From: CAVPEW01 sp963703565
GTDB lineage: Bacteria; Actinomycetota; Acidimicrobiia; Acidimicrobiales; VFJN01
DNA: 64,000 bases
Assembly (NCBI GenBank): GCA_963703565.1
Contig: CAVPEW010000047.1
Coordinates: 1-64,000, forward strand
Direction of reading: 5' to 3'
Shown here: piece after piece, positions 45,276 through 52,574 of the stretch
Position numbering within the stretch: position 1 is the first letter of the stretch
How the letters are laid out: every line of letters begins with the position of its first letter
The notes under the pieces: generated by a model
Told to the model about the DNA's origin: nothing
The model's database searches: none
The model's input: the letters and a program-made list of their open reading frames with translations, nothing else
Made by a program: the position numbers and the translations under genes

Positions 45276-46066
45276 CGTCGGCGGCGCAGCAGGCGCCGAA
45301 GCAGCCACAGCACCCCCACAGCGGCCAGGATCGGCCCCAACCGCCGAGCCACGGGGTTGCCGGCAGCGCCCAGAAGGTCGACAGGCTCGGGCTCGGGCGA
45401 ATCGATCCGGCGCACCGCGGGGCGCGCCGGCGACGAGGTCGCCGTGGCCGGCGCCGGCCCGGCCGCAGCCGGCTCGGTGGCGCCCGACGTGGCGGGGGCA
45501 CCCTCGGGGACCGTGGACCCGACCACCGCCGGTGGCGACTCCGGCCCTGCGGCGACCACCGCGGCCTCGTCGGCCAGCGGGCCCGGCGCCTCGCCGCCTC
45601 CGCTGCCACCCGGCGCGGCGTCGGAGCCGATCACCTCGCGCTCGAGGGACTCCACGAACTGGGCGATCAGCTTGGAGCTCACGTCGGCGAGCACTCCCCG
45701 ACCGAACTGGGCGACGCGGCCTGTCACGGTCAGGTCGGTCACCACCGACGCCGCGGTGCCGTCGCCGTCGGGGCGTAGGGAGACGGTGACGGTGGCGCTG
45801 GCGTTGCCCTGGCCCCGTGTCTCGCGACCCTCGGCCCGCAGAACGGCGCGATGCGCGGCGTCGTCGCGCTCGACGAAGGTGGCCTGGCCCTTGTACTGGG
45901 CGGTGATCGGGCCGACCTTGACCTTGACCAGGCCCCGGTAGACGTCTCCCTCGATCTCCTTGAGCTGGGCGCCCGGCAGGCAGGGGGCGATCCTCTCCAC
46001 GTCGGTCAGCAGGGCCCACGCCTGCTCCACGGGCACGCCCACCCGGAAGTCGTTGCTCAGCTCCAT
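45272..46066 (-). CDS. coxG: CoxG-like carbon-monoxide dehydrogenase accessory protein (SRPBCC fold)
   Basis: 264 residues. Residues 1-150 are the CoxG domain: FRVGVPVEQAWALLTDVERIAPCLPGAQ, YRGLVKVKVGPITAQYKG and the C-terminal helix FGRGVLADVSSKLIAQFVESLE. Then a ~85-residue Pro/Ala linker and a C-terminal hydrophobic helix with an Arg cap (VGVLWLLRRLLRRRR), so it is tail-anchored to the membrane. In Oligotropha CoxG helps recruit CO dehydrogenase to the membrane, which fits this design. It overlaps mocA by 10 bp. Confidence 0.88.
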   Translation of the reverse strand: MELSNDFRVGVPVEQAWALLTDVERIAPCLPGAQLKEIEGDVYRGLVKVKVGPITAQYKGQATFVERDDAAHRAVLRAEGRETRGQGNASATVTVSLRPDGDGTAASVVTDLTVTGRVAQFGRGVLADVSSKLIAQFVESLEREVIGSDAAPGGSGGGEAPGPLADEAAVVAAGPESPPAVVGSTVPEGAPATSGATEPAAAGPAPATATSSPARPAVRRIDSPEPEPVDLLGAAGNPVARRLGPILAAVGVLWLLRRLLRRRR

Positions 46067-46635
46067 CGGTCCAGATCCTCCACCACGTCGACATCGAAGG
46101 GATCGCCCGGGCACGGTACCTCCCGCACCAGCGAGGGCGTCGCCCGCATGAGCGCCCTCGCGCCCTCGTCACCCGAGTCGGGCAGGCGATCCCACACCGA
46201 TGCGGCCAGGCGCACGGGGTTGGCGCGCCGCCCGCCGTAGGTCGCCACGGCGATGGGGGCGTCGGCGGCGGCGACCGCCCGCCAGGCGGCGGTGGTCACT
46301 CCCGGCTGGTCGGCCAGGCCGACCACCAGCGCGTCGTGGCCGCCCGCGTGGGCCTGCGCCACCGCCTCCGCCAGCGAGGTTGCGATGCCATGCTCCCACC
46401 AGGGGTTCACGGCCACCCTCACCCGGCGGCCGGCGAGCAGGGCGTGGAGGGACTCCTCCCCGGTCACCACGACCACCTCGTCGAGGCCGTCGCCCAACGC
46501 TGCCTCCACCGCGTCGAGCGCCCAGGCCGCCAGGGGTCGCCCCCGCAGCGGGGCCAGAAGCTTGTGGGTGGAGCCACCGCTGGCACGAAAGCGCGACCCC
46601 GCGCCGGCTGCCAGCAGGGCGGCGATGGTTGTCAC
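46057..46635 (-). CDS. MobA/MocA-like molybdenum cofactor nucleotidyltransferase
   Basis: 192 residues. LLAAGAGSRF with downstream Lys in THKLLAPLRGRPL is the nucleotide-binding loop; LVVGLADQPGVTT is the DQP motif for metal/substrate. This is the MocA/CoxB-like type that cytidylates molybdopterin for enzymes of the xanthine oxidase/CODH family, consistent with the cox operon around it. GTG start at 46635, 99 nt after the NuoF-like gene. Confidence 0.88.
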   Translation of the reverse strand: MTTIAALLAAGAGSRFRASGGSTHKLLAPLRGRPLAAWALDAVEAALGDGLDEVVVVTGEESLHALLAGRRVRVAVNPWWEHGIATSLAEAVAQAHAGGHDALVVGLADQPGVTTAAWRAVAAADAPIAVATYGGRRANPVRLAASVWDRLPDSGDEGARALMRATPSLVREVPCPGDPFDVDVVEDLDRWS

Positions 46636-46734
46636 GACCCGGACGCCGGTGCGGTCGGCTGCTCGGTAGCAGGCTGCGCTGCGCTGTCATCACCGCGCTG
46701 GCCCGCCACCGGTGCGACCGTAGGCCGGATCCGG

Positions 46735-47913
46735 TCAGCTCGCGCGACGCGTGTCGATCGCGTCAGCGGGTGCCGCCCCCGTCCCGGTGCCCCAGTCAGG
46801 GGCAAGCTCGAGCACCGAGGCGTCGAGCACGACGACGCCGTCGACCAGGTCGGCGATCGGAGCGATGGGATAGGGCTCGGGCGGCGCTGCCCTTCCCGAC
46901 AGGTGCTCTGCCACGGCGTCGGGGAACTGCGCCAGCAGGCTGGCCACGACCTGTTCGTGCTGGGTGGCCAGGTAGCAACGGGCCCCGGTGGCGACGGTCG
47001 AGGTGAGCGTCGCCAGGCGGTCCAGGTCGTCGCTACGCCCGGCGCCCGCCGCGATGCGCACCAGCGTGTCGGTCAAGGCCATGCCGTCCTGCTTGCAAGG
47101 GGTGCACTGCCCGCAGGACTCCACCGACAAGAACAGCGACACCCCCGCCGCGACGGCCACCACGTCCACCTCGTCGTCGATCACTATGAAACCCGCCGAT
47201 CCCAGGCCCCCTCCAGCGGCGGCCAGGCCCTCCCAGCTGACGGGAGCGTCCAAGGCCGACCCGGGCAGCAGCGGCTGGGCCGTACCCGACAGCACGGCCA
47301 CGATCCGGTGCCCGAGCGGCGCACCTCCCCCGAGCGCGAGCACCTCGCCCAGCGTGGTGCCCATCGCCACCTCGACCACCCCGGCGCGCTCGGTGCGCCC
47401 GCTGACCGTGCACACGATCGTGCCCGGCGACTCCGCCGTGCCGACCTCCCGGTAGGCGTCGGGCCCCAACCCGACGACGAACGGCACGTTGGCCAGGGTC
47501 TCGACGTTGTCGACCAGGGTGGGCCGTGCCGCTGTCTCGCCGGCTCCATCGACCAGCTCGGCGCCCCGGTCGGCCCCCACCGCGAGCGCGGCGATCAGGG
47601 CTCCCTCCAGCACCCGGTAGGGGTTGGCTCGCAGGATCGCTCGATCCTTGAACGTGCCCGGCTCCCCCTCTGCTCCGTTGACCACCACCGTGGCCGCCGA
47701 CCTTCGCCCCATCGCGGCCACGGTCCGCCACTTCGTGCCGGTCGGAAAGCCGGCGCCGCCTCGGCCTCTCAGCCCTGCTGCCTCCACGGTCGCCACGAGA
47801 GCCTCGGGCTCCACGGCGCGGGCGGCGGCCAAGGCCCCGCCGCCCCCATCGCGGCGATATTCCTCGAGGTCGGCCGTGGGCGACGGATCCAGCACTCGTG
47901 ACACCAAGGGCAT
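46735..47913 (-). CDS. NuoF-like (51-kDa) NADH/FMN iron-sulfur protein inside the cox operon
   Basis: 392 residues. GLRGRGGAGFPTGTKW is the FMN/NADH motif, VVNGAEGEPGTFKDR follows, an SLBB-like part lies around GVVEVAMGTTLGEVLAL, and the C-terminal 4Fe-4S motif is ESCGQCTPCKQDG with a later cysteine in ATGARCYLA. Compared with NuoF, the segment after AALAVGAD that normally holds YICGEETALL is missing; the chain goes straight to RPTLVDNVETLANVPF. It may be a dedicated electron acceptor or donor for the CODH-like enzyme, passing electrons to or from NAD(P), but NAD binding is uncertain. No NuoE-like partner is present. Confidence 0.82.
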   Translation of the reverse strand: MPLVSRVLDPSPTADLEEYRRDGGGGALAAARAVEPEALVATVEAAGLRGRGGAGFPTGTKWRTVAAMGRRSAATVVVNGAEGEPGTFKDRAILRANPYRVLEGALIAALAVGADRGAELVDGAGETAARPTLVDNVETLANVPFVVGLGPDAYREVGTAESPGTIVCTVSGRTERAGVVEVAMGTTLGEVLALGGGAPLGHRIVAVLSGTAQPLLPGSALDAPVSWEGLAAAGGGLGSAGFIVIDDEVDVVAVAAGVSLFLSVESCGQCTPCKQDGMALTDTLVRIAAGAGRSDDLDRLATLTSTVATGARCYLATQHEQVVASLLAQFPDAVAEHLSGRAAPPEPYPIAPIADLVDGVVVLDASVLELAPDWGTGTGAAPADAIDTRRAS

Positions 47914-47962
47914 CGTCGAGCCGTACCCACCGACGCCGGGGCGCAACGCCCCATGGCCGATC

Positions 47963-48745
47963 TCAGTGGATGGGGCCGCGGGCGGCGCGCAGGCTCGGCG
48001 CGGCCTTGCCGGTGCGAGCGGCGATGATCTCAGCGCAGATCGACACCGCTGTCTCCTCGGGGGTCCGGGCACCCAGGTCGAGCCCGATCGGGCCGTGGAT
48101 CCGGGCCAGCTCGCCCTCGGTGACCCCCTCGGCTCGGAGGCGCTCGTTGCGAGCCTCGGTGGTGCGCCGCGAGCCCATGGCGCCCAGGTAACCGACCCTG
48201 GTGCGCAGTGCGGCCACGATCGCGGGCACGTCGAACTTGGCGTCGTGGGTGAGCACGCAGCAGGCGTCTCGGGGCCCCAGATCCGCCCCATGGGCGTCCA
48301 GCCAGCGGTTGGGCCAGTCGACCACCACCTCGTCGGCGAGGGGGAAGCGAGCCCGGGTGGCGAAGACCTCACGAGCGTCGCACACCGTGGTGCGGTAGCC
48401 GAGGACCTTGGCCACCCGCACCAGCGCCGCGGTGAAGTCGACCGCCCCGAAGATGACCATGCGCGGTGGCGGCGCGAAGGCCTCGATGAACACGGTGACG
48501 GTGTCCTCGATCGCCTCGCCGTGGGCTCCGTAGCGCCGCACCGCTGTCGTGCCGTCGGCGAGCGCGGCGGACGCGTCGCGTCGGACGACCCGCTCCAGAT
48601 CGGGGTCCGCCAACGAACCGTGCACCGACGCGTCGTCGGTGACCAGCAGCTTGTCGCCCACCCCCGGACCCTCCACGACGGTGGCCAGCACGACTGGGCG
48701 CTCGCCGGCGATCGCCTCGGCCAACACCTCGAACAGCCCGGGCAC
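47963..48745 (-). CDS. XdhC/CoxI-family maturation protein (Rossmann C-terminal type)
   Basis: 260 residues. A short N-terminal XdhC-like part (RPVVLATVVEGPGVGDKLLV) precedes the C-terminal Rossmann domain: MVIFGAVDFTAALVRVAKVLGYRTTVCDAREVF (altered GxxxxxxA loop) and LTHDAKFDVPAI, GYLGAMGSRRTTEAR, IHGPIGLDLGARTPEE. XdhC proteins bind the molybdenum cofactor and aid its sulfuration and insertion. It follows the small XdhC N-domain gene after 5 nt; the pair together equals a full XdhC. Confidence 0.88.
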   Translation of the reverse strand: MPGLFEVLAEAIAGERPVVLATVVEGPGVGDKLLVTDDASVHGSLADPDLERVVRRDASAALADGTTAVRRYGAHGEAIEDTVTVFIEAFAPPPRMVIFGAVDFTAALVRVAKVLGYRTTVCDAREVFATRARFPLADEVVVDWPNRWLDAHGADLGPRDACCVLTHDAKFDVPAIVAALRTRVGYLGAMGSRRTTEARNERLRAEGVTEGELARIHGPIGLDLGARTPEETAVSICAEIIAARTGKAAPSLRAARGPIH

Positions 48746-48750
48746 GGCCG

Positions 48751-49065
48751 CTACCAGTCCAGCGGCTCGACGAAGAGGTGAACGGTGCCACCGCAGGTGA
48801 GACCCACCGCGAACGCGTCGTCGTCGCTGTACCCGAAGGTCAGCAACTGGCGCTCCCCACTGTCGATGATGCGCAGCGCCTCGGTCACCACCGCGCCCTC
48901 GACGCAGCCTCCCGACACCGAGCCGGCCACCTCGCCGTCAGAGCTGACGGCCATCGCCGCGCCGGGCAGGCGCGGACCGGAGCCCTCGATGTCGACGACG
49001 CGTGCCAACGCCACCCTCTTGCCCTGGGCTCGCCACCGGGTCAGCTCCGACAGGATCTCCTTCAC
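48751..49065 (-). CDS. XdhC/CoxI N-terminal domain protein
   Basis: 104 residues. RVALARVVDIEGSGPRLPGAAMAVSSDGEVAGSVSGGCVEGAVV is the XdhC_CoxI N-terminal domain, including the GC pair region SGGCVEG. Its GTG start overlaps the coxE stop (GTGA). It ends with its own TAG and the next gene starts 5 nt later in another frame. A separate small CoxI-like gene beside a Rossmann-type XdhC is known in cox clusters, so this is not treated as a frameshift. Confidence 0.85.
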   Translation of the reverse strand: MKEILSELTRWRAQGKRVALARVVDIEGSGPRLPGAAMAVSSDGEVAGSVSGGCVEGAVVTEALRIIDSGERQLLTFGYSDDDAFAVGLTCGGTVHLFVEPLDW

Positions 49066-50234
49066 CGCGCCAGCACCTCCGCAAGGTCCTCGAGGGCGTG
49101 CAGGGAATGTCCCTCCACGAAGTCGTCCAACAACGGCAGCGCCGCCGCCATGCCCCGCGCCAGTGGGGCGTAGCCGGGAGTGGCCTTGAGCGGGTTCACC
49201 CACACCAGGCGGTGGGCCACGCGCCCCAGCCGCCCGAGAGCCCCGGCCAGGACCTGAGGGTCGCCGCGGTCCCACCCGTCGGAGAGGACCACGACCGTCG
49301 CTCCCCGGGCCAGGCCACGCACGCCCCACTCCTGCACGAAGCGGGCCACGGACTCGCCCAGCCGCGTCCCTCCCGACCAGTCCTGCACCTCGGCTGCCGC
49401 CGACGCCAGCGCCACGTCGGGATCGCGGCTGGCGAGTTGGCGGGTCAGGCGGGTCAGGCGCGTCCCGAGGGTGAAGACCTCGACTCGGCCGCGGCCCACG
49501 ACCGCAGCGTGGGCGAAGCGGACCAGCGCCCTCGCGTAGGGCTCCATCGAGCCCGACACGTCCACCAGCAGCACCACCCGGCGCAACCTGGTGCCACGCT
49601 CGCGGCGGGCGAGCCGAACAGCCTCGCCGTCGGTGGCCATCGAGGCCCGTGCGGTGCGACCCAGGTCGATCGGGCCCCGATGGCCCTCGGAGGGCAGGAA
49701 CCGTCGGGACGGCTGGCGCGACCCCGAGAAGCGCAGGGCGTCGATCATGCGATCGAGCTGGCGGAGCTCGGCTGGGCTGCACACCGCGAGGTCCTTGCGG
49801 GCCAGCACCTCGCGGTCGCTCCAACGCAGCGCGACCACCGGACCCTCCGCCTCCTGGGCGTTCGCGCCGGGGGTTGCCGGCTCTGCGTCGTCGTCGTCGA
49901 CCACGAGGCGCACCGGCTCGGGCTCGACCAGCGCTGTGGGCACCTCGCCCGGCGGAGCGCCATCGCCGAACACGGCGTCGAAGGCCCGGTCGTACGCGTC
50001 GACGTCCTCGGGGCGACGTACGAGGGTGGCTCGGCCGGCCCAGTAGAGCCCGAGCCGGGAGGCCACCCCCACCGCGTCGATCGCGGCGGCGAGCGCCAAG
50101 GTCGCATCGGGGGGGACCGTCAACCCCTCGGCACGCACCGAGTCGGCGAAGGACACGACCAGCCCGCTCAGGTCGGCCTCGGGCGGGGGCGCGGTCTTCG
50201 TCACCACGGCCGGGCTCCGCGCCGCCACGCTCAC
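49062..50234 (-). CDS. coxE: CoxE-like VWA-domain protein
   Basis: 390 residues. N-terminal helical part, an acidic segment (LVVDDDDAEP), and a C-terminal von Willebrand A domain with MIDAS motif DVSGSMEPYARAL, later Thr in WSGGTRLGES and Asp in LSDGWDRGDP. With the MoxR-type ATPase CoxD it forms the chaperone pair that assembles the Cu/Mo active site in CO dehydrogenases. Start GTG overlaps the coxD stop (GTGA). Confidence 0.9.
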   Translation of the reverse strand: MSVAARSPAVVTKTAPPPEADLSGLVVSFADSVRAEGLTVPPDATLALAAAIDAVGVASRLGLYWAGRATLVRRPEDVDAYDRAFDAVFGDGAPPGEVPTALVEPEPVRLVVDDDDAEPATPGANAQEAEGPVVALRWSDREVLARKDLAVCSPAELRQLDRMIDALRFSGSRQPSRRFLPSEGHRGPIDLGRTARASMATDGEAVRLARRERGTRLRRVVLLVDVSGSMEPYARALVRFAHAAVVGRGRVEVFTLGTRLTRLTRQLASRDPDVALASAAAEVQDWSGGTRLGESVARFVQEWGVRGLARGATVVVLSDGWDRGDPQVLAGALGRLGRVAHRLVWVNPLKATPGYAPLARGMAAALPLLDDFVEGHSLHALEDLAEVLAR

Positions 50235-51142
50235 CGAGCCCGCAGAGCGGTGGCGGCCACTAGATCGGTGAGGCCCTTCTCGCGGACGCGGTCCTGGTCC
50301 TCGCGGTACTTGAGCACCGTGCCCAGCGTGGACGACGCCGCGGCCGCGTCGAGACCCTCACAGCCCAGCACCGACAGCGCCCGGGCCCAGTCGATCGTCT
50401 CCGCGACCCCGGGAGGCTTGTAGAGGCCCTGGTCGCGCATGGCCGCCACCGCCGCGGCCACCTGGGCGGACAGGCGGGGCCCGACCTCGGGGGCACGCAG
50501 ACGCACTATGGCCACCTCGCGCTCGTAGTCGGGATGCTCCACCCAGTGGTAAAGGCAGCGACGCTTGAGGGCATCGTGGACGTCGCGGGTGCGGTTCGAG
50601 GTGATCACCACCAGCGGCGGGTTGACGGAGCGAACGGTGCCCAGCTCGGGCACGGTCACGGAGTCCTCGGCCAGCACCTCGAGCAGGAACGCCTCGAACT
50701 CGTCGTCGGCCCGGTCGATCTCGTCGACGAGCAGCACAGGTGCCGGCACCTCCGCCGGGGCCGACAGCGCGGCCAGCACGGGCCGGCGCAGCAGGAACCG
50801 CTCGGTGAACAGCTCGGCTTCGATCTCACCGAGGCCCTCGGCGGAGACGAGTCCCGCCGCTTCGGCCGCCCGAAGGTGCAGCAGCTGGCGGGCGTGGTCC
50901 CACTCGTAGACGGCCTGGTGCACGTCGAGGCCCTCGTAGCACTGCAGGCGGATCAGCTCACCACCGGTCCAACGGGCCAGGACCTTGGCGACCTCGGTCT
51001 TGCCGACACCGGCTTCGCCCTCGAGCAGCAAGGGCCGGCCCATCCGCATCGCCAGGAACACCGACGTGGCCAGGCCCTCGTCGGCCAGGTAGCCGTTGGC
51101 CTCGAGCCCCGCGCGGACCTCGGAGACGTCGGACACTCGCAC
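50231..51142 (-). CDS. coxD: CoxD-like MoxR-family AAA+ ATPase
   Basis: 303 residues. Walker A LEGEAGVGKTEVA, Walker B VLLVDEIDRAD, sensor 1 VVITSNRTRDVHDALKRRC. The family partners VWA proteins; here coxE is directly downstream with an overlap. In CODH biogenesis CoxD is an ATP-dependent chaperone for cofactor maturation. GTG start at 51142, 84 nt after coxM. Confidence 0.9.
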   Translation of the reverse strand: MRVSDVSEVRAGLEANGYLADEGLATSVFLAMRMGRPLLLEGEAGVGKTEVAKVLARWTGGELIRLQCYEGLDVHQAVYEWDHARQLLHLRAAEAAGLVSAEGLGEIEAELFTERFLLRRPVLAALSAPAEVPAPVLLVDEIDRADDEFEAFLLEVLAEDSVTVPELGTVRSVNPPLVVITSNRTRDVHDALKRRCLYHWVEHPDYEREVAIVRLRAPEVGPRLSAQVAAAVAAMRDQGLYKPPGVAETIDWARALSVLGCEGLDAAAASSTLGTVLKYREDQDRVREKGLTDLVAATALRAR

Positions 51143-51226
51143 CCGGGCAGGCTACGGCCCGCGGGCCCGACCCGGCGCAGGACCACCGCCGACCCGGCGG
51201 GATCGGCCGGGCCGGAGCCGACTCGT

Positions 51227-52048
51227 TCAGGCAGCAGCCTCCTCGAGCGCCCGACGGGTCAGGACCCGGACCAAGTGCCGGCGGTACTCGACGCTGGCGT
51301 TGAGGTCCGCAGTCGGCTCGGTGCCCTCGATGGCGGCCTCGGCCGCCTCGGCCGCGGAGGCACCCGACGCGACGGCGGCCTCGACCGCCGCGGCCCGCAG
51401 GGGCACCGAGCCCATGTTGACCAGGCCCACCCCCGGGCGGTCGCCGGTGACCAGCGAGACGCCGACGATCGCCCAATCGTGAGCCCGGCGGGCGAACTTC
51501 TGGAACGAGAACCCGGCGCCGGTCGCCTTGGGGATCCGGATCTCGGTGAGCAGCTCTTCGGGACCCACGGCGGTCTCGAGGAACCCGGTGAAGAAGTCGT
51601 CGACTGCGACGGTGCGCTCCCCGGCCGGGCCGCGCACAACCAGCGAGGCACGCAGGGCGAGCAGCACCGCGGGCAGGTCCGACGCCGGGTCGCCGTGGGC
51701 GATCGATCCGCCGATGGTGCCCCGATGGCGGACCTGCGGGTCGCCGATGTGACCGGCGGCGACGCCCACCAGGGGGGCGTGCGCGGCCAGCAGCGGATCG
51801 GTCTGCAGGTCCCGGTGCCGGGTCATGGCACCCACCGCGACGTGGTCGCCACCGTCGCGCACGAACGACAGCTCGGCGACCGGCCCGAGGTCGACCAGCA
51901 CCGCCGGGGTGGCCAGACGCAGCTTCATCAGCGGGAGCAGCGAATGGCCCCCCGCGAGCACCTTGGCCTCCTCGCCGTGCTCGGCCAGAGAGGCCAGCGC
52001 CTCGTCCACCGAGCCGACCCTCACGTAGTCGAAGGCGAGGGGGATCAC
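51227..52048 (-). CDS. coxM: CoxM-like FAD-binding medium subunit
   Basis: 273 residues. FAD-binding PCMH-type motifs AGGHSLLPLMKLRLA and TIGGSIAHGDPASDLPAVLLAL, then the CO dehydrogenase flavoprotein C-terminal domain. It carries electrons from the Fe-S subunit to the acceptor. GTG start overlaps the coxS stop (GTGA). With coxS and coxL it makes the LMS heterotrimer. Confidence 0.93.
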   Translation of the reverse strand: MIPLAFDYVRVGSVDEALASLAEHGEEAKVLAGGHSLLPLMKLRLATPAVLVDLGPVAELSFVRDGGDHVAVGAMTRHRDLQTDPLLAAHAPLVGVAAGHIGDPQVRHRGTIGGSIAHGDPASDLPAVLLALRASLVVRGPAGERTVAVDDFFTGFLETAVGPEELLTEIRIPKATGAGFSFQKFARRAHDWAIVGVSLVTGDRPGVGLVNMGSVPLRAAAVEAAVASGASAAEAAEAAIEGTEPTADLNASVEYRRHLVRVLTRRALEEAAA

Positions 52049-52512
52049 GAGCCGGACCCCGCCGCGGCCATGACCGCGGCCACGATGTTGTGGTAGCCGG
52101 TGCAGCGGCACAGGTTGCCCTCGAGCCCGTCGCGGACCTCGGCCTCGCTCGGGTGGGGGTTCTCCTCCAGCAGCGACACCGCAGCCATCACCATGCCCGG
52201 CGTGCAGTAGCCGCACTGCAGGCCGTGCTGCTCACGGAACGCCTCCTGCACGGGGTGCATCACCGACCCGTCCGCCGGCGCGAGACCTTCGATCGTGGTG
52301 ACCGATCGGCCATCGGCCTGCACGGCGAGGACCGTGCACGACTTGACCGACTCGCCGTCGAGCAGCACGGTGCACGCGCCGCACGACGTCGTGTCGCAGC
52401 CGATGTTGGTACCGGTCAGATCGAGCGCTTCGCGCAGCCACTGCACCAACAGCAGCCGCGGCTCCACCTCACCCGAGCAGGTGGTGCCGTTGACCGTGAC
52501 GGCGATCTCCAT
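52045..52512 (-). CDS. coxS: CoxS-like [2Fe-2S] small subunit
   Basis: 155 residues with two [2Fe-2S] sites: the plant-type N-terminal site NIGCDTTSCGACTVLLDG plus the later Cys in VKSC, and the C-terminal helical site LQCGYCTPGM and LCRCTGYHNI. This is the standard small subunit of xanthine dehydrogenase/CO dehydrogenase enzymes. It starts 62 nt downstream of coxL. Confidence 0.95.
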   Translation of the reverse strand: MEIAVTVNGTTCSGEVEPRLLLVQWLREALDLTGTNIGCDTTSCGACTVLLDGESVKSCTVLAVQADGRSVTTIEGLAPADGSVMHPVQEAFREQHGLQCGYCTPGMVMAAVSLLEENPHPSEAEVRDGLEGNLCRCTGYHNIVAAVMAAAGSGS

Positions 52513-52574
52513 GCCTCACTCCCCCTGATGGTCGGCGTCGGACGCCGCTCGGGCCGTGCCGGCCCGAGCGCAGC

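Noticed and set aside
48745..49065. The two xdhC genes as one gene broken by a frameshift
   Set aside because: The first has a clean TAG and the second its own GTG 5 nt later; separate small CoxI and larger XdhC genes occur in cox operons, and the larger one already has its own N-terminal part.
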